64,000 nt of DNA from Bradyrhizobium manausense (GCF_001440035.1 NZ_LJYG01000062.1:44558-108557); one strand, 5' to 3'. Counted from the first letter of the stretch, positions 33,781 through 42,589 are shown. The notes: generated by a model from the sequence alone, not told the origin. Numbers and translations are program-made.

Positions 33781-34722
33781 GTGGCAAAGCGTACGAAGGC
33801 GCCTCGGGCCGAAAAGACCGAAGGCCCAACAATGCCGGGGTTCATCGAACCCCAGTTGGCGACCCTGAAGATGAAGGCTCCTTCGGGATCTCTATGGATT
33901 CACGAAATCAAATACGATGGCTACCGCATCCAGCTCCGGATCGACGGTGACGACCGGCGGGCCTACACCCGCAACGGTTACAACTGGGTCAACAAGTTCT
34001 CAAGGATTGCGGCTGCCTTCGATATCGAAGGACAGGCCATTGTCGACGGCGAGGTTGTCGTCATCCATGATGGACGCACGAACTTCTCCGAGTTGCAGGC
34101 AGACCTCGGCAGAGGCGATCAGGATCGACTGGTCTACTTCGCTTTCGATCTGCTCTGGCTGGATGGCCGAGATCTGCGGAAAGAGCCGCAAATCGAGCGG
34201 AAGAGGCTGCTCAAGAATCTGATCGAGGAGCACGACCTCAAGGAGCCCGTCCTCTATAGCGAGCACCACGAAGGGGACGGCCAGGCACTCTTCGCCGCAG
34301 CCAGCAGGCTGGATTACGAAGGCATCGTCTCCAAGCGGGTGGCTGCACCATACCGATCGGATCGAGTGGAGGCTTGGCAGAAGATCAAGGTCGTTCAGAA
34401 GGGCAAGTTTCCCGTGGTCGGTTTCATCAAGGACCCATCCGGCGTGGCCGCGCTCTATTTGGGCAAAAAGGAAGGCAAGGATCTGGTCTACATGGGAAAG
34501 GTCGGGACCGGATGGAGCCGGACCACCTCGGCGCAGATCCGCAAGGCGCTCGATACCGTCGTAAGCCCGAAGCAGAAGTTGACCAAGACCATCAGGAAAC
34601 CGAAGGCGACGTGGGTCGAACCCAAGTTCTATGCCGACATCGAGTACCGTGACATCACCTCCGAAGGTCTACTGCGGGCCAGCTCGTTCAAGGGGCTGAG
34701 CAAAGGAACGCGCCGATCATAG
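33781..34722 (+). CDS. ATP-dependent DNA ligase, LigD ligase-domain type (2)
   Basis: GTG start; a TTG three codons upstream is an alternative. The 313-residue protein has 'IHEIKYDGYRIQ' with catalytic Lys44, 'YTRNGYNW', 'IVDGEVVVI', 'FAFDLLWLDGRDL', 'YEGIVSKRVAAPYRS' and 'WQKIKV', then an OB-fold ('YMGKVGTGWS', 'WVEPKFYADIEYRDI'). It is a second single-function ligase related to LigD/LigC and only distantly similar to the one at 30 kb. Two such ligases close to Ku suggest that different break types are handled. The polymerase domain of LigD is not in this window. Confidence 0.92.
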   Translation: MAKRTKAPRAEKTEGPTMPGFIEPQLATLKMKAPSGSLWIHEIKYDGYRIQLRIDGDDRRAYTRNGYNWVNKFSRIAAAFDIEGQAIVDGEVVVIHDGRTNFSELQADLGRGDQDRLVYFAFDLLWLDGRDLRKEPQIERKRLLKNLIEEHDLKEPVLYSEHHEGDGQALFAAASRLDYEGIVSKRVAAPYRSDRVEAWQKIKVVQKGKFPVVGFIKDPSGVAALYLGKKEGKDLVYMGKVGTGWSRTTSAQIRKALDTVVSPKQKLTKTIRKPKATWVEPKFYADIEYRDITSEGLLRASSFKGLSKGTRRS

Positions 34723-34757
34723 CCGCGTTTTCCTGCGGAGTATGTGGAGTACCGGTC

Positions 34758-35062
34758 ATGGATCCGGAACAGCGAGTTGCGAAGGCCTTGGAAGAGGCAC
34801 AAGGCATTTTGGCCCGGCATGTCGAGCCGGCCCCAGAGATTGCGAGCAAACCATAGACAAGCTGCTGGATGTGCTCGACGACGAAGCCGTCGTGCAAGCG
34901 CTCAAGGATTCGAAGATGGAAAAGCCCACAACGGAACAACTCGACGAGCTCAAGAGGCTCAGTGCAATTGCGCGTGTGCCGGACGAATCGGAGATCGTCA
35001 CTTCCAAGGAAGAAGCCGATATCCGGATCCGCGACCTGAAGGACAAGGCTCGGATGGAATGA
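34758..35062 (+). pseudogene. Small protein gene broken by a frameshift
   Basis: ATG 34758 (GGAGT upstream) opens 'MDPEQRVAKALEEAQGILAR' then 'HVEPAPEIASKP' and a stop. The next frame carries on at the same point as 'GPRDCEQTIDKLLDVLDDEA' and 'VVQALKDSKMEKPTTEQLDE' to a stop at 35062. The two halves join naturally at 'HVEPGPRDCEQTI', so one base has been lost near 34830. The restored protein would have about 101 residues, helical and acidic. No family name. A sequencing error is possible. Confidence 0.7.
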
Positions 35063-35202
35063 TGCCTGAGAAGCCGATGAAAGGCGGGGAGCGTGAACGC
35101 TCAGAGGATGACTCCGGCGCGAAGAGCTCGGTCCCCGCGGAGTGCACGGGCGACGAAAATCCGGCGAAGATGCACGCCGCGGCGCGGCACCAGCGCAAGT
35201 AG
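35062..35202 (+). CDS. Very small hydrophilic protein, coupled to the previous frame
   Basis: A 46-residue frame starts at an ATG that overlaps the preceding stop (TGATG). The product is charged and disordered-looking ('PMKGGERERSEDDSGAKSS'). Coupling and composition favour a real gene, but there is no homology that I can name. It ends 14 bp before the convergent TetR gene. Confidence 0.4.
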   Translation: MPEKPMKGGERERSEDDSGAKSSVPAECTGDENPAKMHAAARHQRK

Positions 35203-35215
35203 CACGCCAAGGTGC

Positions 35216-35800
35216 TCAATCTTCGGGATATGGAGCTCGCGCGAGGTGCAGCGCGGCGTCGATGCCGCCTTCCAGAATCTGCTCGGCATACGCAGCATCT
35301 GGTACAGCGCGTGCGAGCTGGAGGGTTCCGACCATAAGCCCGAAGACGGCCGTTGCGCGGCGGTGGCTGTTCTCTGTGTCCGTTATCGGAAGCAGCGCGG
35401 CCAGCGCCGAGACGTAGCTCCGCAGTCCCTTCTCATAGGCCTTTCGAGTACGCAGCGGTTGACGGGCGATTTCCGGAAGCAAGGCCGCTGAGGGGCACCC
35501 TTCCGCCGGATTTCCGAGGTGGAAGCGCTTGAGGTAGGCTCGGATCAAAGCTTCAAGGTCCCCGCCCTGCTGGTCCCCGCCGAGACGATCCTGCTGGTCG
35601 GCGAGTGCACTCGCCATCGCTTCACGGACGAGCGCCTCCTTGGACTCGAAATGGGGAGAGAAGGCCCCTTTGGTCAGACCGGCCTCGCTCATGATCCCGC
35701 CGATGCTGGCGGCAGCGACACCGTCTCGGCGAATGCATTTAGAGGCTATATCGACAATGTGCCGTCGGGTTGCTGCCTTGTGGCCTTTCTCGAAACGCAT
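35216..35800 (-). CDS. TetR/AcrR-family repressor
   Basis: The 194-residue protein has an N-terminal TetR helix-turn-helix: 'TRRHIVDIASKCIRRDGVAA' and 'IGGIMSEAGLTKGAFSPHFE' with the S-K-E-A-L start of helix 4 ('SKEALVREAMA'). The C-terminal helical ligand domain holds 'GNPAEGCPSAALLPEIAR', a pattern seen in TetR proteins of the NemR/AcrR group, with a cysteine that could sense electrophiles. It lies 28 bp downstream of the amidase gene on the same strand, so it is probably the autoregulated repressor of that operon. Confidence 0.9.
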   Translation of the reverse strand: MRFEKGHKAATRRHIVDIASKCIRRDGVAAASIGGIMSEAGLTKGAFSPHFESKEALVREAMASALADQQDRLGGDQQGGDLEALIRAYLKRFHLGNPAEGCPSAALLPEIARQPLRTRKAYEKGLRSYVSALAALLPITDTENSHRRATAVFGLMVGTLQLARAVPDAAYAEQILEGGIDAALHLARAPYPED

Positions 35801-35828
35801 GGATGTTCCCGCTCTTCGCCCCTACGCG

Positions 35829-37280
35829 CTAGGCTTCCCAAAGGACTTCGACTCGGCTCGCGAGATTCAAGAGTGCACGGTCGCCTCCTAAGGGGGCATC
35901 CAACTCAAGGCCGATCGGCAGCCCACTGCTGGACAAGCCAACAGGAAGGCTAATACCGGGCAGCCCGACGCTGCTGGCCGACACAGTGTGGTTCGCTAAA
36001 GCCAGGTAGCTGACTTCCTGTCCCGCAATATGGACTGTCGCCTGGTTCTGGATCAAAGGTGCCGGGCACGGCGTCGTCGGCTGCAGGATCGCCTGCGCCC
36101 CCTGTTCGACGAACGCCCTTTGGAGGCGGCGCCGGATTTCCGGACGGCTCGCGTTGAGCGCGGTCTGGTAGGCTTCTGCCGATGTAGCACCCGCACCGCC
36201 AGGCAATACTATTTGCCCCCATGCTTGGTGAAGCTGAGGCTTTAGACCCTTGTAGATCTCCTCGAATGTGGTCGGAAGGTCGTGCTGACGCAGGAATTCC
36301 GAAATGGCTCCCATCGTCTCGTAAGCGAAGATCCCCCATGTCGCGGTTTGGACGAGGACATTGAAATCGTCGCCCAGATCGACCTCGACGACTTCGGCGC
36401 CGGCGTCCTGCAGCCGCCGAACCACCTCGCGGAAGCGAGCCTCGACTTCCACGTCAACGAGATCGAGAAACTGACGCGGTGCGAAAGCCAGCCGGGCTCC
36501 CTTCAGGTCATAGCCGCCATTGGAGAGCTCCGCGGCCGACTCCTTGGTCACAACCTGATCGATGAGAGCGCAGTCCTCGACGCTACGCGCGAACACGCCC
36601 GTGGTGTCGAGCGTGTGGGAAATTGGCGCGACTCCGCCGCGCGGCCATCGCCCGGTCGTCGGCTTGAACCCCACCACGCCGCAGAATGATGCGGGCACCC
36701 GAATTGACCCGACCGTATCGCCCCCGAGGGATGCGGGTACAATGTTGGCGGCGACGGAGGAGGCGGAGCCGCTGGACGATCCACCCGACACGCGATCGCG
36801 GGCATGCGGATTCTTCACTTGGCCAAAGCGCGCGTTGTGGCCGGTGAGGCCATAGGACATCTCAACCAGGTTGTTCTTGCCGAACACAAGGGCGCCGCCG
36901 TCCTTGATGGCGAGAACGGCGTCCGCATCTTCGTAAGGCAAGAAGTTCGCGAGCCCTTCCAGACCAAGAGTTGTTGGAAGCCCTTTCGTTAAATAGCTGT
37001 CCTTTATGCCGATGGGCACGCCAAGTAGCGGGGCTGTTGTCCCCGCGGCACGCGCCTTATCTGCTTCCCTGGCGGACGCGAGCAAGGTGGGCTCATCGAT
37101 GGTGATGAAGGCATTTAAGTCGGCAACGACCTGGGCGCGCTGCAAAAGTGCCGCGGTGTAGGCCTCCGACGTGATGTCGCCGTTTCGGATAGCCGCAGCC
37201 GCCGCCGCAAGCCCGAGTTGAGCCAGGTCACTGATTTCGCCGAGTGTGGGTCGGACTAAAGCGGCAGTGGTGCGGGCCAT
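35829..37280 (-). CDS. Amidase-signature hydrolase (indoleacetamide-hydrolase-like)
   Basis: A 483-residue amidase. The catalytic lysine is in 'GVPIGIKDSYL', the Ser-rich loop is 'SGGSSSGSASSVAA' (cis-serine), and the nucleophile serine is in 'GGDTVGSIRVPASFCGVVGF'; the usual G-G-S is V-G-S here. 'FARSVEDCAL' and the proline-rich C-terminal block ('NHTVSASSVGLPGISLPVG') are typical. Relatives hydrolyse indole-3-acetamide, mandelamide or other aryl-acyl amides. An auxin-related role is possible in a plant-associated bacterium but not shown. It is transcribed leftward from a promoter region with repeated operator-like boxes and is followed by tetR. Confidence 0.88.
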   Translation of the reverse strand: MARTTAALVRPTLGEISDLAQLGLAAAAAAIRNGDITSEAYTAALLQRAQVVADLNAFITIDEPTLLASAREADKARAAGTTAPLLGVPIGIKDSYLTKGLPTTLGLEGLANFLPYEDADAVLAIKDGGALVFGKNNLVEMSYGLTGHNARFGQVKNPHARDRVSGGSSSGSASSVAANIVPASLGGDTVGSIRVPASFCGVVGFKPTTGRWPRGGVAPISHTLDTTGVFARSVEDCALIDQVVTKESAAELSNGGYDLKGARLAFAPRQFLDLVDVEVEARFREVVRRLQDAGAEVVEVDLGDDFNVLVQTATWGIFAYETMGAISEFLRQHDLPTTFEEIYKGLKPQLHQAWGQIVLPGGAGATSAEAYQTALNASRPEIRRRLQRAFVEQGAQAILQPTTPCPAPLIQNQATVHIAGQEVSYLALANHTVSASSVGLPGISLPVGLSSSGLPIGLELDAPLGGDRALLNLASRVEVLWEA

Positions 37281-37337
37281 GGAAACCTCGAGAAGAGCCG
37301 AAGAAGGTATCCGTCGCGGAGGGGCGACAGGATGTGA

Positions 37338-37367
37338 TTACGATCATAATATTAAATTACGATCGTA
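37338..37367. promoter_or_regulatory. Candidate TetR operator boxes upstream of the amidase gene
   Basis: The 11-mer TTACGATCRTA occurs twice, at 37338-37348 and 37357-37367, with starts 19 bp apart. The second contains the palindrome TACGATCGTA. They lie in an AT-rich patch 58 bp upstream of the amidase start, the place for a promoter. Binding by the operon's TetR protein is inferred. Confidence 0.6.
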
Positions 37368-37506
37368 CTTCAATAGGGGCCTGGACACATGACCGTGAGG
37401 GACAGCCGTTCTTCGCGCGCCTACGGATGATCTCCGATCCGGATCTCAGCCTTTCTAAGAACCGCGCCATCTGCTTCATGGGCGTCGGATGCATCGGCCT
37501 CGCGCC

Positions 37507-37662
37507 ATGCTGGTCGCCGCGAGCGCCCGACGGGCCGAAGGTGACCGACGCCTTGACGAGTTTCTAGAGGCGCTGCGCACCGGCTGGCGAGCCGATGCAA
37601 CTGCGCTCGAATCCGCCGCATCCGGGGCCGTGCCAACACGCGGGCTCAAGCGAGGACGATAG
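37507..37662 (+). CDS. Possible small hydrophilic protein
   Basis: A 51-codon frame with protein-like composition ('RRLDEFLEALRTGWRADATA') lies in an otherwise empty gap. No good ribosome site is seen. It could be a remnant. No function is offered. Confidence 0.3.
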   Translation: MLVAASARRAEGDRRLDEFLEALRTGWRADATALESAASGAVPTRGLKRGR

Positions 37663-37730
37663 AATTCGTTTCCGGAACCCGCGAATCCTTGCGGCGTTGC
37701 ATCGCCATCAGTTCGCAAGAGGAGCAGCCG

Positions 37731-37916
37731 ATGGCCGCAGCGAAGAAGAAGACCGCGCGTGGACGCAAGCAGGACCGGGCACGCGTCGCCAAGGGACAGG
37801 ACTACGAAGTCCGCTACGAAGCGAAGAAGACCGGCCGCTCCGCATCGGCCGTGAAGAAGGCCGTCAAAAAGGTCGGCAACAGCCGCAAGCGCGTCGAGAA
37901 GCGTCTCGGCCGCTAG
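37731..37916 (+). CDS. DUF3606-like small basic protein
   Basis: AGAGGAG precedes the ATG. The 61 residues start with a lysine/alanine-rich stretch ('MAAAKKKTARGRKQDRARVA') and end with a DUF3606-like unit ('GQDYEVRYEAKKTGRSASAV', 'KKVGNSRKRVEKRLG'). DUF3606 proteins are abundant short proteins in rhizobia, with a helical fold; the basic tail suggests nucleic-acid contact. It converges on the exonuclease gene. Confidence 0.75.
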   Translation: MAAAKKKTARGRKQDRARVAKGQDYEVRYEAKKTGRSASAVKKAVKKVGNSRKRVEKRLGR

Positions 37917-37922
37917 GCCACC

Positions 37923-38852
37923 TTAAATCCGGCCGGAAAACCTTGTGAATGTGGTCAGCCTCTGCACGGTTGGCTCGACGTCCTGCATGTAGATCTCGGC
38001 CCGCAAGAACGCGATCTCGTCGTCGAGCGCGGTCTCGTCGACGTCCCTGAACCAGGACTTCAGCCTGCCATCGCTGCCGTCGTTCCAACGATAGCCCCTA
38101 CGTTTCAACGAGTCCTTGAGCTCGAAAGCGGTCTGCTCCGCCCAGACTCGCATTGTCGGCTTACGGGCGGTCTCCAGCAGGAGCGCCAGTGCGGAAGAGC
38201 CCATCGTCGGCAATTCAAAAGCGAGAACCTCCAGCAAAGCGTGGCAATCGTCGACTGCCCGGTGCGCGTGGTGGAAGTAGCCGGCGCCGTTCAGCAGATA
38301 GCCGAGCTGCGCGCCAGCGAAGCCGTGCCTGCGCCAGTCGATCTCGCTCATGCTGCAGCCCCAAGCCTTGTGCTCGAACACGGGCCAGTATCGTTCGGCG
38401 AATTTTCTGTCGAAGGCGCTGTTGTGCGCGATCGTAATGACTGCACTTTCGACGAAGGCTGTGACGGCGGCATCGTCGAATTTGTGTCCCGCGACCATTT
38501 CGCTTGTGATGCCGGTGAGGGCCGTCACTTCCGCGGAGATCGGCGCCCTCGGTTCGTTGAACGCGGAGAACGTGTCTCTGACGCCAAGTATCCGCCCGTC
38601 GGCCGCGTAGTCAAATTTGACCATCCCGAGCTCGATGATCTCGTCCTTGGCGCAATCGAGGCCCGTGGTCTCGGTATCGAGAAGAATGCCCGTCCGGACC
38701 TCCTGCCCGGCCGCCGGGGTGTAAGGAGACCGGGGGATCAGGCGTCGAAGGACCCTGTAATCGGCCGACTGAGCCAACGCGTCGGCCATTGCGGCCAGGT
38801 CCGCCGGGTCCAGAGTATGCCCGTCTCCAAGGGGCTGTGTCATCGCGTTCAT
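37923..38852 (-). CDS. DnaQ-type 3'-5' exonuclease
   Basis: The start is ATG 38852 (309 residues); an upstream extension overlaps the Ku gene on the other strand and is not protein-like. The DEDD motifs are clear: ExoI 'LLDTETTGLD', ExoII 'AHNSAFDRKFAERYW', ExoIII 'HRAVDDCHALLEVL' with the H-x4-D of the DEDDh class. 'ITSEMVAGHKFDD' matches the epsilon-subunit family. The C-terminal 100 residues form a separate helical domain ('WAEQTAFELKDSLKRRGYRW'). It is not the replicative DnaQ by length and setting. It is divergent from ku with a 187-bp gap, so trimming of DNA ends in repair is a good guess. Confidence 0.88.
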   Translation of the reverse strand: MNAMTQPLGDGHTLDPADLAAMADALAQSADYRVLRRLIPRSPYTPAAGQEVRTGILLDTETTGLDCAKDEIIELGMVKFDYAADGRILGVRDTFSAFNEPRAPISAEVTALTGITSEMVAGHKFDDAAVTAFVESAVITIAHNSAFDRKFAERYWPVFEHKAWGCSMSEIDWRRHGFAGAQLGYLLNGAGYFHHAHRAVDDCHALLEVLAFELPTMGSSALALLLETARKPTMRVWAEQTAFELKDSLKRRGYRWNDGSDGRLKSWFRDVDETALDDEIAFLRAEIYMQDVEPTVQRLTTFTRFSGRI

Positions 38853-39039
38853 AGATCCACAATACCGGCCAAAAGGTCCACGAGGTACCTGGAAAACAAG
38901 TGATTCACGACGTTTTCGGACGTGTCCGGGGTGCTGTAGGCAGATGACCAATTTTCCTGTCAGCGGGCCGCGACGATGTCGGAACCGGCAGGCTCCGTTC
39001 GTCTTGAATCCAGCACCGTCCTCCCGGAGTACCGCGTTC

Positions 39040-39966
39040 ATGGCCCCACGCGCCAACTGGAAAGGCTTCCTGCGTCTGTCACTGGTGACCTGTCCGGTCG
39101 CACTCTATCCGGCCACCTCTGAGTCGGAGAAGATCAGCTTCAACCAGCTCAACCGGCAGACGGGCCATCGCATCAAATACCTGAAGGTCGACGCCGACAC
39201 CGGCGACGAGGTGCCCAACGAAGACATCGTCAAAGGCTACGAATTCGACAAGGGCCAATACATCGAGGTGACGAAGGAGGATCTCGAAGAGGTCGCGCTG
39301 GACTCGACCCGGACCATCGAGATCGACGAGTTCGTCGACAAGACCGACATCGACCCGCGCTACCTGATCCGCCCCTATTATCTGCGTCCGGACGGCAAGG
39401 CCGGCCACGACGCCTTCGCAGTGATCCGAGAGACCATCCGCGAGATGGACAAGGTCGCGATCGGCCGCGTCGTGCTGACCAACCGCGAGCACATCATCGC
39501 GCTGGAGCCGCTGGACAAGGGCCTGATGGGGACGCTGCTGCGCTACCCCTACGAAGTCCGCGACCCCAAGGAATATTTCGACGAGATCCAGGAGGTGAGG
39601 GTCACCAAAGATATGCTCGATTTGGCCCGTCACATCGTCGACCAGAAAGCCGGTTCGTTCGAGCCCGATAAGTTCGAGGACCAGTATGAGAAGGCCCTCG
39701 TCGATCTCATCAATCAGAAGCGGGCCGGCAAGGTCATCCGTCCGACGGAGCGGCCGAAGGGCGAGAACGTGGTCGATCTGATGGACGCGCTGCGCAAGAG
39801 CGTGGGTCGGGAAGCCGCGCCGGCGAAAGAGGCAAAGCCCGCTAAGAAGCCGAAGAAGGCCTCAGCCAGTCAAAAGGAAATGCTCATGCCGGTAACCGGG
39901 AAGAAGTCGGCCAAGGAGGCCGCCACGAAGAAACCGACGGCGGGGGCGCGGCGGAAGTCGGCTTGA
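39040..39966 (+). CDS. ku: Ku, DNA-end-binding protein of non-homologous end joining
   Basis: The start at ATG 39040 gives the usual Ku N-terminus ('WKGFLRLSLVTCPVALYPAT'). The beta-barrel bridge region holds 'HRIKYLKVDADTGDEVPNED', 'VKGYEFDKGQYIEVTKEDLE', 'IRPYYLRPDGKAGHDAFAVI' and 'KVAIGRVVLTNREHIIALEP'. The end is a minimal C-terminal region followed by a long lysine/alanine-rich tail ('KEAKPAKKPKKASASQKEM'), known in other bacteria to help DNA binding and ligase stimulation. It encircles DNA ends as a homodimer and recruits LigD-type ligases, two of which are encoded 5-9 kb away. Confidence 0.95.
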   Translation: MAPRANWKGFLRLSLVTCPVALYPATSESEKISFNQLNRQTGHRIKYLKVDADTGDEVPNEDIVKGYEFDKGQYIEVTKEDLEEVALDSTRTIEIDEFVDKTDIDPRYLIRPYYLRPDGKAGHDAFAVIRETIREMDKVAIGRVVLTNREHIIALEPLDKGLMGTLLRYPYEVRDPKEYFDEIQEVRVTKDMLDLARHIVDQKAGSFEPDKFEDQYEKALVDLINQKRAGKVIRPTERPKGENVVDLMDALRKSVGREAAPAKEAKPAKKPKKASASQKEMLMPVTGKKSAKEAATKKPTAGARRKSA

Positions 39967-40005
39967 TGTTGTGAAAGGCTCAGGTGACGGTAATTATGGA
40001 CCGAC

Positions 40006-40734
40006 ATGGAAGAGGACGCGCACGTCAAGGCTGAGCTGCGGCTCGGCACAGCGGGATGGAATGTTCCGCAAATCTGCAAGGAAAGGGTTGGCGGGGCAGG
40101 CAGTCACCTCGAACGATACGCGCGGGTACTGAACGCCACCGAGATCAACTCGTCATTTCATAGACCACACCGGCGTTTGACCTATCAGAAGTGGGCGGAC
40201 GTGACACCGGATGATTTCCGCTTTTCGGTGAAGGTGCCGAAGTCAGTCACTCATTCCTCGCAGCTTGCGCTGAGTGAACTCGACCGGTTCATCGAAGAGA
40301 GCGCCGGACTTGGCACGAAGCTAGGGGTTTTGCTCGTTCAGTTTGCCCCGCGCAGAGCTTTTGTTGAGTCCGATGCTGAAGTGCTATTCAGCGCATTGCG
40401 GGATAGAAGCTCAGCCGCTCTCGTTTGCGAGCCACGTCATGCCAGTTGGTTCACGTCCGAAGTCGGTGCTTGGCTCAACGAGCGCCGGATTTGCCGCGTC
40501 GCTGCGGATCCGGCGCGGGCGCCCCATGCCGACCTGCCGGGCGGGTGGCTGGGCCTGCGCTACTTCCGACTGCATGGAGCTCCGCGCCTTTACTACTCCG
40601 CTTACGACGGGGCATTTCTTCGAACGCTGAAGACGCGGCTGAATTTTGCGTCATCGTCGGATGAGACCTGGTGCATCTTGGACAACACCGCCGCTGGAGC
40701 CGCCCTCGAGAACGCACTCGACTTACTGGCTTGA
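40006..40734 (+). CDS. DUF72-family protein
   Basis: The 242-residue protein has DUF72 blocks: 'LRLGTAGWNVP' at the front, 'YARVLNATEINSSFHRPHR', 'WADVTPDDFRFSVKVPKSVT', 'KLGVLLVQFAP', 'CEPRHASWF' and 'YFRLHGAPRLYYSAYD', ending 'CILDNTAAGAALENALDLLA'. DUF72 is a TIM-barrel family of unsettled function, and members often lie near DNA-repair genes. Here it follows ku by 39 bp on the same strand, so the two are probably cotranscribed. Confidence 0.9.
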   Translation: MEEDAHVKAELRLGTAGWNVPQICKERVGGAGSHLERYARVLNATEINSSFHRPHRRLTYQKWADVTPDDFRFSVKVPKSVTHSSQLALSELDRFIEESAGLGTKLGVLLVQFAPRRAFVESDAEVLFSALRDRSSAALVCEPRHASWFTSEVGAWLNERRICRVAADPARAPHADLPGGWLGLRYFRLHGAPRLYYSAYDGAFLRTLKTRLNFASSSDETWCILDNTAAGAALENALDLLA

Positions 40735-40971
40735 CGGGCCTTAGTCGGCTGATCTGGATGGACCGCCCGGCGGACGAGGTGGGCAGGGAACGCCAACTTT
40801 CGCCTAGGCGGGCCACCTTTTCTTCGTAAAAGCAAGCGAGCAAGTCATCGACTCCCCTAGCGGGGCGGCGCCCTCCCCGCCGCGCCCGCTGTTGCAAAGG
40901 CTCCTCCCGTTCGATGGAGAACGATTGCGACGTCCGCTTGCCATCCCCGAGACGAAAAGCGGATGCCCCAC

Positions 40972-42144
40972 TCAATTCCGCCCCGGTAGGAGCGAATGCT
41001 CGAGGAAGAAGCGCAGCATTTCTCTCGTTGCGTCCGGTCCGTTTGGATCGGTGTAGGAGCCGGCGGGGCTGCCTCCCGACCATGCGTGTCCGGCTCCGTG
41101 GATTTCCCAGTGTTCGAGGATTGCGCGCCCGCCCGCGTCGGTGTGGACCGTGCGGGTGTAGGCATGCCCTCCAGGTACCCGCCCGCTATGCACCTTCGCC
41201 TTCATCCGGGATCCGCCGATCGCCTGTCGGACGATCCGAGCGCCGTTTTTGGAATGCACCGTGGTGTCGCGATCGCCATGGAAGACGATCGTCGGCACGG
41301 GCGGGCCGTCGCTCGGCGTTGCCTCAGGTCCGGCGCCTTGCTTCATGGCCATCAGCGCGGAGGGAAGGTCGTTGGCCGCTCCGCAGGCCAGTCCGGAATG
41401 AATGCCGATCGCTGCGTACAGATCGCCGTACGTCGATCCCATGACAGCCGCGGCCGCGGCTCCGGCGGACAGTCCGGCGACGTAGACCCGTTCCGGATCG
41501 ACCGAATGGTCGCGCATGATCTGGCGGGTGATGCCGGTGATGAGCGAGGGCTCGCCTCCGTCGCGCTGCTGATCGGCCGGCCGAAACCAGTTCCAGCATT
41601 TCGCTTGGTTCGCTTCAGCGCGCTGCGCGGGATAGGCGACGAAGCAGGTCCGTTCTTCGGCGATGAAGTTCATCCGCGTGCCGGCGGCGAAATCCTCCGG
41701 CGATTGCGTGCAGCCGTGGAGCATGACCACCAGCGGAATAGCCTGGCCATGATACCTGCTGGGGATGAAGAGCCGGTAGGAGCGGCTTCCCACGGCGTTT
41801 GCGTAGGTGCCTTCGATGAACCTGGCGCCGTGCGGCACCATGTCGGCCAGAGAGGGCGGAGCGCGCCTCAGCGATCCGCTCAGTCCGAGCCCTTCGAGGC
41901 TCTTGGCGAGATCCAAGGCCGGCCGGGCCGTGCGACGCGGACGCCTCGTTTCGGCAGCATTTACCTTGGCGTGGATGGTCGGGGGCTCTCGTCCTGCAGC
42001 AAGGGCGCGATGACCGGTTGCCGGTGTGGTTGCGTCCGAAGCTTTCTCCCCCCGAAGCATGCGCTGGAGCAGCGCAGTAGCTTCGACGATCTGGCCCGAC
42101 CGAGTGAGGCGTGTGGCTTCGCGAATGATGTCCTGGTTCAGCAT
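40972..42144 (-). CDS. PHB-depolymerase-type esterase
   Basis: The 390-residue protein has about 100 residues of variable N-terminus, then an esterase of the PHB depolymerase family. 'PLVVMLHGCTQSPEDFAAGT' forms the oxyanion region; the nucleophile elbow is 'VAGLSAGAA' (G-x-S-x-G). The aspartate is in 'VFHGDRDTTVH' and the histidine in 'HGAGHAWSGGSPAGSYTDP'. There is no obvious signal peptide, so it may act in the cytoplasm on PHB or short esters; relatives also include feruloyl esterases. The gene starts 4 bp after the end of a ribbon-helix-helix gene and is surely cotranscribed with it. Confidence 0.88.
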   Translation of the reverse strand: MLNQDIIREATRLTRSGQIVEATALLQRMLRGEKASDATTPATGHRALAAGREPPTIHAKVNAAETRRPRRTARPALDLAKSLEGLGLSGSLRRAPPSLADMVPHGARFIEGTYANAVGSRSYRLFIPSRYHGQAIPLVVMLHGCTQSPEDFAAGTRMNFIAEERTCFVAYPAQRAEANQAKCWNWFRPADQQRDGGEPSLITGITRQIMRDHSVDPERVYVAGLSAGAAAAAVMGSTYGDLYAAIGIHSGLACGAANDLPSALMAMKQGAGPEATPSDGPPVPTIVFHGDRDTTVHSKNGARIVRQAIGGSRMKAKVHSGRVPGGHAYTRTVHTDAGGRAILEHWEIHGAGHAWSGGSPAGSYTDPNGPDATREMLRFFLEHSLLPGRN

Positions 42145-42148
42145 GGCC

Positions 42149-42568
42149 TTACCTCGTTCTGTCAGCGAGAGCAGATTTGACGGCCGGACTGGCGTGCAGC
42201 GCTCCTAGCACCGAGACCGATGCAATCGTCGCGCGCGCAAGCTCCGGGGTGACGTCCTGCGCGATGGTCGCAAGACCCAAAACATTGATGTGCAGCATCT
42301 CGCCCGCCCGCCGCGCTGCTTCGAGATCTTCACGGCTGTAGTTGCGCAGCCCGAGGTCAAGGCTCTTTCGCGCCGTGGACTGCTTGACCACGTCGGCATG
42401 GCGTTGGAGCTGGTTGCGGATGGCGGTCCGGATGAAATCAGTACGGTTCGAGTAGAAGCCCTCCTGCACCATCAAGTCGACCTGACCGAGATCGACGAAG
42501 CCAAGGTTGATCGTGATTTTTTCAGAGTCGGAGGGCCTTGGCCGGATTTCGTGCAGGTTACTGGACAT
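42149..42568 (-). CDS. Ribbon-helix-helix (CopG-like) regulator
   Basis: I take the ATG at 42568 (139 residues), with AAGGA upstream. 'EKITINLGFVDLGQVDLMVQ' followed by 'EGFYSNRTDFIRTAIRNQLQ' is a ribbon-helix-helix DNA-binding unit: the beta strand contacts the operator and the helices dimerise. The rest is helical and may bind ligand or a partner. It precedes the esterase gene by 4 bp. A palindrome with an extra half-site lies just before its start and is the likely autoregulatory operator. Control of polyhydroxyalkanoate or ester metabolism is a guess from the neighbour. Confidence 0.82.
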   Translation of the reverse strand: MSSNLHEIRPRPSDSEKITINLGFVDLGQVDLMVQEGFYSNRTDFIRTAIRNQLQRHADVVKQSTARKSLDLGLRNYSREDLEAARRAGEMLHINVLGLATIAQDVTPELARATIASVSVLGALHASPAVKSALADRTR

Positions 42569-42589
42569 CGCTGTTACCATCCTTTTGCC

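Noticed and set aside
40996..42180. Rightward 394-codon frame
   Set aside because: It is antisense to the PHB-type esterase and has no domain signal.
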